DNA of 64,000 bases from Palsa-744 sp036498265 (GCA_036498265.1 DASYFT010000038.1:26443-90442); one strand, 5' to 3'; shown: positions 8,535 through 16,751, counted from the stretch's first letter. Made by a program: numbers and translations. Notes: generated by a model not told the origin, from the sequence alone.

Positions 8535-9533
8535 TCAGCGGGGGCGAGTGGCGCGCTCTACCTGCTGGCCGCGGGAGGTCAGGTGCCATGCGTTCGAGGC
8601 CCCCCGTTCGTGGCCGTCCCCGGCGTTCTCTATGAGCTCGAGCTTCGCCAGCCGCGAAAGCAGCTTGGAGATCTGGCCCTGGTCGGCGATGCCCGAGCCC
8701 TCGGCGATCTCGCGGTTGCTCGCTCCGGGACGCTCCGATATGACCATCAGCACGCGCACGGTCCGGTAGGTCAGCCGCATCTTCAGGCCGCCCAACGGGT
8801 CGGTGCGTGTCATCGACCCCGGCGCGTGGCCGTCGCGACGCCTGTCGACCAGTGGCCGACTCATCTCCCTACTGGCTGCGCCCGTGCCGAGATAGGGAAG
8901 GACGATCATGCTCATGAGGGGTCCCTGCAGATCGGTGAGCGACTCCGTTCCGCCGTCCAGCACGCGGGCGTGCAGCACCGCGAAGACGGCTCCCACGATT
9001 CCCTCGGCGGTCACGTCGGGAGGTTCACCGGCGGCCTCCGAGACGAACCGGCCCTGGTCGATGACCCGCGCAAACCGGTCGAGCGCCCTCGCGCGATATT
9101 CGAGCACGCGCTCACCCGCTCCGAGCGCTTCCACTACGCAGAGGCGGGCCAGGTTGGGCTGGTCTTCCATCAGGCCGAGCAGCCTCGCGAGCGCCGAACG
9201 GATGCCATCGCACCAGCTCGACTCACGGTCGTAGGCCTCCCGAGCGAGCATCGACGCCTGACCGAGCGCCTGCTTGAACGCGCACAGGAAGCAGTCCTCC
9301 CGGTCCGCGAAGACGTCGTAGAACGTCTTTCGCGACACCCTCGCCCGGCTGATCACCTGGGCTACCGTCATGCGCGCATAGCCCACCTCCGCCACCGTCT
9401 CGACAGCCGCCGCCAGCATTCGACCCCGCTGGATCTCGGTGACCTGTCCGCGCGGAAGGCCGCCAGGCCCCGGACGCAGCCGAATGCTTGCGCTGGGCGC
9501 GTGGTATTTGAGATCCGTCTGGTCCCTGTTCAT
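8535..9533 (-). CDS. TetR regulator with C-terminal winged-helix domain
   Basis: 332 residues from ATG 9533. Residues ~35-80 form a TetR helix-turn-helix (MTVAQVISRARVSRKTFYDVF), followed by a helical sensor domain containing DREDCFLCAFKQAL. After a basic linker near residue 240, a second DNA-binding module appears: VRVLMVISERPGASNREIAE, then GQISKLLSRLAKLELI and an ending typical of a MarR-like winged helix. Such two-headed TetR proteins occur in Thermoleophilia as I recall. It converges on the ATPase fusion with 8 bp between stops. It has no obvious operon partner, so its targets are unknown. The duplicated DNA-binding capacity is the odd feature. Confidence 0.8.
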   Translation of the reverse strand: MNRDQTDLKYHAPSASIRLRPGPGGLPRGQVTEIQRGRMLAAAVETVAEVGYARMTVAQVISRARVSRKTFYDVFADREDCFLCAFKQALGQASMLAREAYDRESSWCDGIRSALARLLGLMEDQPNLARLCVVEALGAGERVLEYRARALDRFARVIDQGRFVSEAAGEPPDVTAEGIVGAVFAVLHARVLDGGTESLTDLQGPLMSMIVLPYLGTGAASREMSRPLVDRRRDGHAPGSMTRTDPLGGLKMRLTYRTVRVLMVISERPGASNREIAEGSGIADQGQISKLLSRLAKLELIENAGDGHERGASNAWHLTSRGQQVERATRPR

Positions 9534-9792
9534 CTCTACTCACCGGCCGATCCAGCAGCCTGGGCACTGGCGGAACTGGGCCGCCCCCGGCACGCGTGAG
9601 CTTGCACGGAGCGTACCCCGGAGATTCACTCGTTTAACTCGCTATGTCCAGCGGCGTCTCCGACTATTCCACCTCACGCGACCGCCCCCGGCGCGCTGTG
9701 CTGCATGTAATCCGCGCTTCTCAATGCATTTTGCGAGCAATGAACGCGGGCAGCAGGCTGCGAGGGGCAGCCAGCCGGGGCTGAGAACCGGC

Positions 9793-9906
9793 CTACCGCC
9801 GGAAGTCGCGAGCTACCTGCACGCCGACCCACACGAGCACCGCCACGACAAGGATCAGAACGATCACTTCCCGCGCCGCCAGAATGATGCTTTCACGCGC
9901 GACCAT
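9793..9906 (-). CDS. Possible 37-residue single-pass membrane protein
   Basis: From ATG 9906 (GGGAG four bases upstream) the frame reads a short charged N-terminus, then a strongly hydrophobic helix (VIVLILVVAVLVWVGVQVA) ending in ARDFRR. This matches the plan of small single-pass membrane proteins: one transmembrane helix with positive residues at its cytoplasmic end. The frame extends further upstream but that part looks non-coding. It stands alone in the 1-kb gap; no family was recognised. Confidence 0.4.
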   Translation of the reverse strand: MVARESIILAAREVIVLILVVAVLVWVGVQVARDFRR

Positions 9907-10037
9907 GCGGCTCCCTGGGCGAACTCTGCAATCAGCGTAGCGCCGCCTCCACGCCGGCGCGTCGCGGCCGGCCCGGTGTGGCGTGCGAACGACGCCGCAT
10001 TCGCCCGCGCGAAAAGGCCGTCGCCCCGGCATCCGAT

Positions 10038-10167
10038 GCAGTCGCCACCCCCGCGACGGTCCGTCCGGCGCAGTCGCCCGACGCCCTGTATGGGCGCGAC
10101 TGCGGTGCCCGTAGCGCCGCGGGCCCGGCGCGCTGGGCGATCGCGCCCATGAGGCGGGGGCGACTGC
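10038..10167. repeat. Cluster of four GCAGTCGC/GCGACTGC octamers
   Basis: GCAGTCGCC occurs at 10038 and 10070. Its reverse complement core GCGACTGC occurs at 10096 and 10160, where it is extended to the 13-mer GCGACTGCGGTGC both times. Two copies in one orientation followed by two in the other within 130 bp is unlikely by chance. The layout resembles iterons or paired operator sites. It lies 390 bp upstream of the putative DNA-binding gene at 10561. Confidence 0.45.
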
Positions 10168-10403
10168 GGTGCGGCGACCGTCTCCTACGCCCGGCGGGCG
10201 CGGTCATCCCAAGCGAGCGGCTAGGCTCCGGCCTCCCTCCAATCTCCAATTTCCCTTCCCCGGCTTCGGCCGCGCCGTCAACGAGCTCTCTCGCGAGCTC
10301 ACCACAGTCTCCTTCCGGGCCCCGCCGCCTGATAACTGCACGCCGGCCCAAGAGCGTTTCGGCGCCAACTTCCAGGCCGTCGCTGCCCTCATAGCTCCCT
10401 CTT

Positions 10404-10428
10404 CCGAGACCCCTTAAGGGGTTCTCGG
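10404..10428. repeat. Hairpin CCGAGACCCC-TTAA-GGGGTTCTCGG
   Basis: A near-perfect inverted repeat with one bulged base and a TTAA centre, 130 bp upstream of the gene at 10561. No T-run follows. It may be an operator or an RNA structure in the leader of the island operon. Confidence 0.4.
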
Positions 10429-10560
10429 ACCGTCGTCCGCGCCCGCTCGCATCGAGCCGGTCCCCCTTGACGCGCGCCGGCGGCGCTCCTAGAAGCACGC
10501 CCCCGAAGACCCGCCGACATCGCCCGACGCGCTGTCTGCAAGACCGGCCAGGAGCCCGCC

Positions 10561-11517
10561 ATGACCTCATCACTCTCCTCCAAGCCCGCCCGCTCTCGCC
10601 GAGCCACCCGTGCTCGCCATGGCGCATCCCGTGATCGCCGGGCATCGAGGGCGCCCCGCCGAGCAGCCAGGAAGGGCCGGCTGCTGGGCCGCTACGACGA
10701 CCGGCTGGGACGGCCGAGGGAGGTGATCGCCCGGCCAGGAGCAGCCGGCAGCGTGCTCGTGATCGACAGAGACGAGCTCACTCGCGACGATCGCCGCCTA
10801 GTCGCCCATCTGGCCGCGGATGAGCCCGCCGAGAACGGGACACTCATCTGCGCTGCGTACATCGAGGACGTGCGCCGCTCCGGTATCCGCTGCCGCCCGC
10901 TCACGCCGCAGGATCGGCGAACCATCCCGTTCGAGGAAGCCGAGCGGGAGCAGCTCGCGGCGGCAGGCCTGCTCACGGACTCCGAGCTGCGTGATCGGTG
11001 CGGCAATCGCTACCGGATCGAACGGGTACAGGCAGCCATGTCGATCCCCGAGCTGCGCTGGCGTCGTCACCCGGCGGATCCGGCCGAGCCCGCCGTCGTC
11101 GTGAGCGTGCGCGATGTCGTCGCTGCCGTCGAGAGCTACGAGCCGGCCTGCGGCCTCAGCCTCCGTGCGGTGACGCGGGACCATGGCCCGCTGCAGCTCT
11201 CGAGCAGCGCCCTTCGCACAGAGCTGACGCGCGTGCGCAACAGTCCGATCGTCCTCAACCGCGGCCTTCGGGAAGCGGCGGTCGAGAGGCTCGCCCAGCA
11301 GCAGCTCAGCATGAGTGAGATCGCGATCCGTTGCGGCCGGGTCAAGCGCGACCGCAAAGGCAACGAGAGCGGCGAGACCAGCTGGCTGGCCAGGCGCCTC
11401 GGTGTTCTACCCGAGGCCGGCCAGGAGCTGCCCACTCCGTGGGTCCACACCGACGTGCTCGCTCTGATCGCGCGCCGCGGACTCGGACTCAGCCCGCGCG
11501 ATGTGGAAGTGACATGA
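10561..11517 (+). CDS. Conserved hypothetical, probably DNA-binding
   Basis: 318 residues from ATG 10561, with AGGAG six bases upstream. The first 40 residues are extremely basic (Arg/Lys-rich), followed by a folded region with GRPREVIARPGAAGSV and VLVIDRDEL. The C-terminal third has a helix-turn-helix look: LRTELTRVRNSPIVLNR, then LAQQQLSMSEIAIRCGRV, and a well-formed tail with TPWVHTDVLALIARRGLG. I recall similar tails in hypothetical proteins of Solirubrobacterales. Placed directly before the coupling ATPase, replication-relaxation and SSB genes, it may be a replication initiator-like or regulatory DNA-binding protein of the island. No catalytic motif was found and the role remains unassigned. 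Confidence 0.6.
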   Translation: MTSSLSSKPARSRRATRARHGASRDRRASRAPRRAARKGRLLGRYDDRLGRPREVIARPGAAGSVLVIDRDELTRDDRRLVAHLAADEPAENGTLICAAYIEDVRRSGIRCRPLTPQDRRTIPFEEAEREQLAAAGLLTDSELRDRCGNRYRIERVQAAMSIPELRWRRHPADPAEPAVVVSVRDVVAAVESYEPACGLSLRAVTRDHGPLQLSSSALRTELTRVRNSPIVLNRGLREAAVERLAQQQLSMSEIAIRCGRVKRDRKGNESGETSWLARRLGVLPEAGQELPTPWVHTDVLALIARRGLGLSPRDVEVT

Positions 11518-11620
11518 CTCTGACGGGGTCGGCTGCCGGCTGACCCGTCTGCTGCGCGCACGGCCAGAGCCGGCTTGCGCGCCTGAATACCTCACCGGGC
11601 CGAACGCCCGTGAAGCACCC

Positions 11621-11681
11621 CTGCGGCCGACCACAGCGTCGGCCGCAGCTCGTTAACCACCAGACCGGCACTCGCCGGTCT
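11621..11681 (+). promoter_or_regulatory. Two tandem hairpins in leader of coupling-ATPase gene
   Basis: A perfect 11-bp stem (CTGCGGCCGAC at 11621-11631, GTCGGCCGCAG at 11638-11648, 6-nt loop) is followed 13 nt later by an 8-bp stem with a 4-nt loop (AGACCGGC-ACTC-GCCGGTCT, 11662-11681). Neither has a T-tract, so they are more likely RNA leader structures or protein-binding sites than terminators. The ATPase start follows at 11733. Confidence 0.45.
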
Positions 11682-11732
11682 CTGGCCGGCCGGTCCTCCT
11701 CTAGAGGGCGGCCTCTTGAAAGGAGCGGCGCC

Positions 11733-13352
11733 ATGCCCTCATCCAACCCATTCCCCGAAACACCGACATCCCCTCTCGCACCGCTCGAAGATCTCGGCGG
11801 CAGGCTGCTCGGGCTGACCGCCGCTTGTGCGGTCGGCCTGGTCGCCGGGCTGCTGATCGCTCGGACACTGCGCACCCATCGGCTGCACTGGAGCTGGGTT
11901 GCCGTCTGCCTGCTTCCGCTTGCGCTTGCGCGCTCGAGCCTCGGAAGCTCGGCAGCTGCGTCGGCGATTGCCGGCATCACCGCCGTCGTGGTCGGCCGGC
12001 GCTGGCACCGGGAAGACCTGGCTGCGGGCGCCGACCTTGCCCGCGATGCAGCTGCCCGCCGAGGCCCGCTGTCGATGACCCGCGCGTTGCTCGGCAGGGC
12101 GCAGCTTCGCCGCCGCGCAGCCGGGCCGAAGCGCTGGCGCATGGGCGGCGGGTTGATCGTCGCCATCGACGAGCACGCCCGCCCGATCCCCATTCCCTTC
12201 GCCGGCGGAGCCGGCGCCCGGCACATGCTCGTAGTGGGGGCCACAGGATCAGGCAAGACCGTGACGCAGACCTGGCTCGCCGCACGCGCCATCGAAGAGG
12301 GGTCTGCCGCCATCGTCGTCGACCCCAAGGGCGATGACGAGATGCGCAGGCAGCTGCGACTCGCCGCCGATACAGCCGGCAGGCGCTTCATTGACTGGAC
12401 CCCTGAGGGACCGTCCGTCTACAACCCCTACGCGCGGGGAGGGGACACCGAGATCGCTGACAAGGCGCTCGCAGGCGAGCGCTTCACCGAGCCTCACTAC
12501 CAGCGCCAGGCGCAGCGGTATCTCGGTCATGTCGTTCGTGCGCTGCGCGAGAGCGACCGGCCGGTCAGCCTGCGCGCGATCGTCGAGAACCTCGACCCGG
12601 ATCGGCTCGAGCTGCTCGCCAGGACCCTGCCGGAGGCACGGGCCTCATCGACCCACTCCTACCTGGACTCGCTGACGGCTCGCCAGCGCACCGATCTGGC
12701 GGGCGTGCGCGACCGTCTGGCGATCCTCACGGAGTCCGACGTGGGCCCGTGGCTCGATCCCGATGCCACAGGGGCAGAGCGGTTCGACCTCCTCGAGGCG
12801 ACTCGGGCCCGAGCCGTGGTCTACTTCGACCTCCAGTCCGACAGGCGGCCACTGCTCACGCAGCTCCTCGGCGCAGCGATCGTCCAGGACCTGCAGACGA
12901 CCGTCGCCTCACTGCAGGGCACGCCGGTGCCCACGCTGGCAGTGATCGATGAGTTCTCGGCGGTCTCCGCAGAGCACGTCGTCAGGCTCTTCGGCCGTGC
13001 ACGGTCGGCCGGGCTGTCGCTCGTGCTAGGCACGCAGGAGCTCTCAGACCTGCGCCCGCCCGGCAGCGAGCGGCTGTTGGAGCAGGTGATGGGCAACCTG
13101 TCTGTGCTGATCGCGCACCGGCAGGTGGTGACCGCGTCTGCCGAGCTCATCGCGAGCCTCGCAGGCACCCGTGGAGCCTGGAGGATCGCCCGCCACAGCG
13201 ACGGCAGGACGACGCGGACGCGCACCCGCGAACCGGTCCTCGATTCGAGCGAGATCCGGCGCCTCGATCGCGGGCAGGCGGCGGTGATCGTCCTCGGTGG
13301 CGACGCCAGCGTCCGGATCGGGCGTGTTCTCTCGCCTGAGAGGAGGGGATGA
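11733..13352 (+). CDS. TraG/VirD4-like coupling ATPase
   Basis: 539 residues from ATG 11733, behind AAAGGAG. Two hydrophobic segments (residues ~23-43 and ~54-88) anchor the N-terminus. A P-loop NTPase domain follows, with Walker A GATGSGKT at 169-176, a VVDPKGDDE strand, Walker B LAVIDEF near 405, and a conserved LVLGTQELSDL sensor-like segment. This matches type IV secretion coupling proteins, which pump DNA through the membrane during conjugation. At 539 residues it is shorter than many. It overlaps the next gene by 4 bp. No relaxase, VirB4 or channel genes are in the window, so transfer would need partners elsewhere. Confidence 0.8.
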   Translation: MPSSNPFPETPTSPLAPLEDLGGRLLGLTAACAVGLVAGLLIARTLRTHRLHWSWVAVCLLPLALARSSLGSSAAASAIAGITAVVVGRRWHREDLAAGADLARDAAARRGPLSMTRALLGRAQLRRRAAGPKRWRMGGGLIVAIDEHARPIPIPFAGGAGARHMLVVGATGSGKTVTQTWLAARAIEEGSAAIVVDPKGDDEMRRQLRLAADTAGRRFIDWTPEGPSVYNPYARGGDTEIADKALAGERFTEPHYQRQAQRYLGHVVRALRESDRPVSLRAIVENLDPDRLELLARTLPEARASSTHSYLDSLTARQRTDLAGVRDRLAILTESDVGPWLDPDATGAERFDLLEATRARAVVYFDLQSDRRPLLTQLLGAAIVQDLQTTVASLQGTPVPTLAVIDEFSAVSAEHVVRLFGRARSAGLSLVLGTQELSDLRPPGSERLLEQVMGNLSVLIAHRQVVTASAELIASLAGTRGAWRIARHSDGRTTRTRTREPVLDSSEIRRLDRGQAAVIVLGGDASVRIGRVLSPERRG

Positions 13353-14146
13353 TGACCGGGCTCGAGCGTGCTCATCCAAGCACGGGCAGCGGCACGCGAC
13401 GCGACCGGATCGCAAAAGCGATCCCAGGCACGAAGGGACGGGGATCGCCCGACCGGATCGACCTCCTGCAATGGGCGGCCCGCATGGGTGCCGTCACCGC
13501 CGAGGCGCTCGCCGTTCGCCGCCGCTCGAGCCTCGCGGCAGCGCGTGCTCGGCTGCTCGCTGCCGAGCGCGACCTGCAGTTGACTCGGCGGCGCCTGCTG
13601 GCGGGTGAGCCGGTGCTGTTCGCGATCACGCGGGCGGGCCTTCGGGACTGCGGCCTCAGCGGGCTGGAGCCGTGCCGCATCAGCGTCACCAACGCGCCGC
13701 ACGCCATTGCCTGCGTCCGCGCCGCGGCGGCATTGGAGGTCTGCTTCCCGGACCATCGCGTCACCGGCGAGCGTGAGCTCAGGCGCGACGAGCGGCTCGC
13801 CGGTGTCCCGCTGGCAAGCGCCCGTCTCGGGACGACGCCGGAGGGCACGCCGCTGCTTCACCGCCCCGACCTGGTTCTCTGGCCCGCCGGACCGCGCGGC
13901 AGGCCGGTCGCCATCGAGGTCGAGCTCACCACCAAGTCGCCTCGGCGTCTGGCTCAGATCTGCCAGGCCTGGGCGCGGTGTCGCAGCGTCGATGGCGTCA
14001 TCTACCTTGCGGCGCCGGACGTCGTGGCGCCTCTGAACCGGGCGATCGCCAAGGTGAGCTCGTCGGCCGCCATCGTGGTTCTCCCACTCGGGGCTGTGGA
14101 TGGCTCGCTGCAGCTGGACGAGAGAACCGTCCCAGGCAACGCCTAG
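13349..14146 (+). CDS. Replication-relaxation-like protein
   Basis: 265 residues; ATG 13349 overlaps the coupling ATPase stop by 4 bp (ATGA). The N-terminal region (LLQWAARMGAVTAEALAVRR, then ARARLLAAERDLQLTRRRLL) is a winged-helix pattern like Replic_Relax proteins. The C-terminal part, with RPDLVLW, VAIEVELTTKSPRRL and DGVIYLAAPD, resembles a restriction-endonuclease-like fold: D, E-x-E and K positions are present. These proteins accompany actinobacterial plasmid or integrative-element replication genes. The match is moderate. The same domain is fused to an ATPase fragment at 6226-8526, which supports pairing of these two families. Confidence 0.6.
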   Translation: MMTGLERAHPSTGSGTRRDRIAKAIPGTKGRGSPDRIDLLQWAARMGAVTAEALAVRRRSSLAAARARLLAAERDLQLTRRRLLAGEPVLFAITRAGLRDCGLSGLEPCRISVTNAPHAIACVRAAAALEVCFPDHRVTGERELRRDERLAGVPLASARLGTTPEGTPLLHRPDLVLWPAGPRGRPVAIEVELTTKSPRRLAQICQAWARCRSVDGVIYLAAPDVVAPLNRAIAKVSSSAAIVVLPLGAVDGSLQLDERTVPGNA

Positions 14147-14189
14147 CTTCATCGACCGGGGGGTCAATCACAAACCAATGGAGACCCAG

Positions 14190-14600
14190 ATGTCGTACTT
14201 CAACATCAACCGCGTCGTGCTGATCGGCCGTCTGACTCGTGACCCCGACCTGCGCGCAATGGCTTCCGGAGGCAGCGTCTGCGCCATGCGGATCGCTTGC
14301 AACGGCAGCCGGCGGGACGCTGACGGCGAGTACCAGGAGCGCCCCAACTTCTTCGACGTCAGCGTCTACGGAGCGGCTGGGGAGAACGTTGCGACCTACA
14401 TGCGAAAGGGCAGCCGCGTCGCGGTCGACGGACGGCTCGAGTGGCGCGAGTGGGAGACCACGGATCAGCAGAAGCGCCAGGCCGTGAGCGTCGTCGCGGA
14501 CACCGTCCAGTTCCTGGACACACCTGGCGAGCGCTCGGCGGACGAGGGCGAGTTGGTCGGCGTCGGTGCCGGTGACGCGTCGGAGGAGTCCGTCTTCTAG
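14190..14600 (+). CDS. ssb: Single-stranded DNA-binding protein
   Basis: 136 residues; ATG 14190 is preferred over ATG 14178 because GGAG at 14180-14183 precedes it. The OB-fold reads through MSYFNINRVVLIGRLTRDPD, RRDADGEYQERPNFFDV and GSRVAVDGRLEWREWE, the standard bacterial SSB pattern. The linker is very short and the acidic tip ends EESVF instead of the usual DDIPF-like end; this tip normally recruits repair and replication partners. It sits at the end of the coupling-ATPase/replication-relaxation operon, not beside rpsF/rpsR as the housekeeping copy usually does. It is therefore probably the island's own SSB, as on many conjugative elements. Confidence 0.85.
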   Translation: MSYFNINRVVLIGRLTRDPDLRAMASGGSVCAMRIACNGSRRDADGEYQERPNFFDVSVYGAAGENVATYMRKGSRVAVDGRLEWREWETTDQQKRQAVSVVADTVQFLDTPGERSADEGELVGVGAGDASEESVF

Positions 14601-14645
14601 CAGGCCTGGAGGCGTGGCGGCACGCCGACTCGAAGCCGGCCGCCG

Positions 14646-14698
14646 GCGGGGACGCTCTGGGGCGTCCCCGCTCGCGCCGTGGGCCCTTCGGGGCCTTT
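14646..14698 (+). terminator. Double-hairpin terminator after ssb
   Basis: A perfect 10-bp stem (GCGGGGACGC, loop TCTGGG, GCGTCCCCGC; 14646-14671) is followed by GGCCC-TTCG-GGGCC-TTT (14682-14698), a UUCG-capped hairpin with a short T-run. Together they make a convincing end for the island operon and insulate the core genes that follow. Confidence 0.6.
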
Positions 14699-14845
14699 CG
14701 TGGTTAAGGGGCGCTGCGAGGGCAGTGGTTCTTGACTGGCCCGGTTCTGTCCCGGCGCAGCCGGTAGGCCGCCACATCCGCAGTCTGCGTAAACTGCCCC
14801 GCCGCGAAGGGGGCTGCACACTGCCAACGAGGAGCAACGCTCGAG

Positions 14846-15286
14846 ATGCCAGTCGACACAAAAGCAATAGGCAAGTCCTACGAGCCCGTCGTGTATGCCG
14901 TGGGTCGGGAGAAGATCAGGGAGTACGCGCGCGCGGTAGGCGAGACAAACCCGCTCCATCTCGACGTCGACGCGGCGCGGGCGGCCGGGCACTCGGACGT
15001 TGTCGCTCCGCCCATGTTCGCCGTCGTCTACAGCGCCCCGTCGGTGGGCCCGCCGATATTCGACCCGGAGATCGGGCTCAACTTCGCGATGATGGTTCAC
15101 GGCGGACAGGCGTTCGAGTGGGGTCCACTCGTGGTCGCGGGCGATGAGATCAGCACCGTGACCCAGGTCAAGGACATATCCGAGCGCGACGGCCGCGGCT
15201 ACTACGTGTTCGAGTCGGTCTCGACCAACCAGCGCGGCGAGCAGGTCTGCCGCGGAACCTGGACAAACATCGTGCGAGGAGTCTGA
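14846..15286 (+). CDS. MaoC-like dehydratase subunit (HadA-type)
   Basis: 146 residues from ATG 14846 with GAGGAG upstream. The sequence has the hot-dog fold pattern of the N-terminal MaoC family: YAVGREKIREYARAVGETNP, then LHLDVDAA, APPMFAVV and a C-terminal barrel strand (YYVFESVSTNQRGE). It overlaps nothing but is only 3 bp from the HadB-like gene. In mycobacteria HadA/HadB heterodimers dehydrate 3-hydroxyacyl-ACP during fatty acid elongation, with HadB catalytic. The same role is inferred here, though fatty acid or CoA-ester variants cannot be separated by sequence alone. Confidence 0.75.
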   Translation: MPVDTKAIGKSYEPVVYAVGREKIREYARAVGETNPLHLDVDAARAAGHSDVVAPPMFAVVYSAPSVGPPIFDPEIGLNFAMMVHGGQAFEWGPLVVAGDEISTVTQVKDISERDGRGYYVFESVSTNQRGEQVCRGTWTNIVRGV

Positions 15287-15289
15287 GCG

Positions 15290-15679
15290 ATGCCTGATCT
15301 CGACGTCGGAGCGCAGATACCGGAGCTGAGGATCACCCCTGACAGGTACCTGACCGCCCGCTACGCCGGCGCCTCGGGGGACTTCAACCCGATCCACATC
15401 GACGAGGAGTTCGCCCGCTCCGTCGGGCTGCCCGGCCGGATCCTGCATGGCCTGTGGACGATGGCCCAGGTCGCCCGCGCGCAGACCGACGCCGGCGGCG
15501 GCCCCGCCCATCTGCGGCGCCTGTCGGTGCAGTTCCGCGGCATGGGCGTGCCCGAGCAGGAGATTCTCGTGACCGGAGCGGTGCGCGAGGCGACCGACGG
15601 ACACGTTCTCATCGACACCGTGGCGGAGCAGGCAGGAAACCAGATCATCCGCAACGCCGAGGCCGAGCTCGAGCTCTAG
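15290..15679 (+). CDS. MaoC-like dehydratase, catalytic subunit (HadB-type)
   Basis: 129 residues from ATG 15290. The hydratase-2 signature is present: SGDFNPIHIDEEFA supplies the Asp31-x4-His36 catalytic pair of (R)-specific enoyl hydratases, followed by GRILHGLWTMAQVA. It follows the HadA-like gene in the same operon. The pair should form a heterodimeric hot-dog dehydratase for 3-hydroxyacyl-ACP or -CoA in fatty acid metabolism. The length is normal for HadB. The next gene, hrcA, has its own likely promoter, so the operon probably ends here. Confidence 0.8.
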   Translation: MPDLDVGAQIPELRITPDRYLTARYAGASGDFNPIHIDEEFARSVGLPGRILHGLWTMAQVARAQTDAGGGPAHLRRLSVQFRGMGVPEQEILVTGAVREATDGHVLIDTVAEQAGNQIIRNAEAELEL

Positions 15680-15710
15680 AGCGCCGTTCCGGCGGTGTCA
15701 GCACGCCGCC

Positions 15711-15716
15711 TACAAT
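15711..15716 (+). promoter_or_regulatory. -10 element TACAAT for leaderless hrcA
   Basis: TACAAT lies exactly 6 nt before the hrcA ATG. Transcription would then begin at or next to the A of ATG, giving an mRNA without a 5' leader. No ribosome binding site precedes the ATG. No CIRCE element is visible here. Confidence 0.5.
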
Positions 15717-15722
15717 CAATCC

Positions 15723-16751
15723 ATGCTCAGCTCTCGCCAGGAGCAGATCCTGTGCACGGTGGTGGACGCCTACGTGCGCACGGGCCAGCCTGTCGCCTCC
15801 CGGGCCATCGCCGCCGACCCCACGCTCGACTGCGCGCCGTCGACGGTGCGGAACGAGCTGGCGCTGCTCGAGGAGCACGGCCTGCTCGCCCACCCCCACG
15901 TGTCGGCGGGTCGCATTCCGACCGAAGCGGGCCACCGTTACGTCGTGGACCGCATGCTCAGCTCCGGTAGCGCCCTCGCGCCTCCGGAGCCGCGGCTGGA
16001 GCTGTCCCTGATCCGCCGCGAGGTCGACGAGGCGATGCGGGCCACCACGGAGACGCTGTCGCAGATGACCAACCTGCTCGCCGTCGTCTCTGCGCCCTCG
16101 CTCGACACCGCGACGATCCGCAGGATCGAGGTGCTGGCGCTGCAGCCACAGGTCGTGCTGATCGTGATCATCACCTCGACGGGTGGGGTCTCGAAGATGC
16201 TGGCGACCTTCGAGCGCTCAGTCGACCCGGGGTTGATCGTCTGGGCGGGGGAGTACCTCAACGAGCGCCTCGTCGGCCTCGGGCTCGGCGCTCGGATGAT
16301 CCATCAGCGCCTCGTCGAGCCGGGCCTCTCGGCGACCGAGCTGGACTTCCTGGGCCGGTTCGCCCTGGCGTTCGGCAGCCTCGCCTCCGAGACCGAGGAC
16401 ACGCTCTACTTCGAGGGCACCGCTCGCCTCTTCTCCTCCGGGCAGATCGAGGACTCCGAGCAGGTCAACGAGCTGATCGGACTGCTCGAGCGTCGAGTCG
16501 CCCTGCTCAGGATCCTGCGCGCCGCGCTGGGCGAGCCCGGCGTCTACGTCCGGATCGGCCAGGAGAACGAGCTGCCCGCGATGCGCTCGCTCGCGGTTGT
16601 CGCGACCGGCTACGGGATGCCGCGCCGGAAGCTCGGAACCGTGTCGGTCATCGGCCCGGTGAGGATGGACTACGCCGGAGCCATATCGACAGTGCAGGGG
16701 GCGGCCTACGAGCTCTCGCGCTTCGTCGAAGACACCTATGCCGAGAACTGA
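15723..16751 (+). CDS. hrcA: Heat-inducible transcription repressor HrcA
   Basis: 342 residues, normal length. The N-terminal winged helix is diagnostic: LSSRQEQILCTVVDAYVRTG, then PVASRAIA and PSTVRNELALLEEHGLL, GRIPTEAGHRYVVD. It is followed by the GAF-like dimerisation and inserted domain. HrcA represses chaperone genes by binding CIRCE operators and is in turn stabilised by GroEL. It is followed by dnaJ (14-bp overlap), the usual hrcA-dnaJ-prmA order. No CIRCE was found upstream, so autoregulation here is not supported by sequence; the likely promoter is leaderless (TACAAT-N6-ATG). Confidence 0.92.
   Translation: MLSSRQEQILCTVVDAYVRTGQPVASRAIAADPTLDCAPSTVRNELALLEEHGLLAHPHVSAGRIPTEAGHRYVVDRMLSSGSALAPPEPRLELSLIRREVDEAMRATTETLSQMTNLLAVVSAPSLDTATIRRIEVLALQPQVVLIVIITSTGGVSKMLATFERSVDPGLIVWAGEYLNERLVGLGLGARMIHQRLVEPGLSATELDFLGRFALAFGSLASETEDTLYFEGTARLFSSGQIEDSEQVNELIGLLERRVALLRILRAALGEPGVYVRIGQENELPAMRSLAVVATGYGMPRRKLGTVSVIGPVRMDYAGAISTVQGAAYELSRFVEDTYAEN

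Larger units (their letters stand above)
9534..10560. other. Intergenic stretch of about 1 kb
   Basis: No convincing large gene is visible in either strand. It holds an AT-richer patch near 9600-9760, a possible 37-codon membrane protein (9793-9906), a cluster of inverted octamers (10038-10167) and a hairpin (10404-10428) just before the next operon. It could carry cis-acting functions of the surrounding island, such as an origin, a transfer site or regulatory RNA, but none is proven. Confidence 0.5.

Noticed and set aside
15680..15722. CIRCE operator upstream of hrcA
   Set aside because: No TTAGCACTC-N9-GAGTGCTAA-like inverted repeat is present in the gap.
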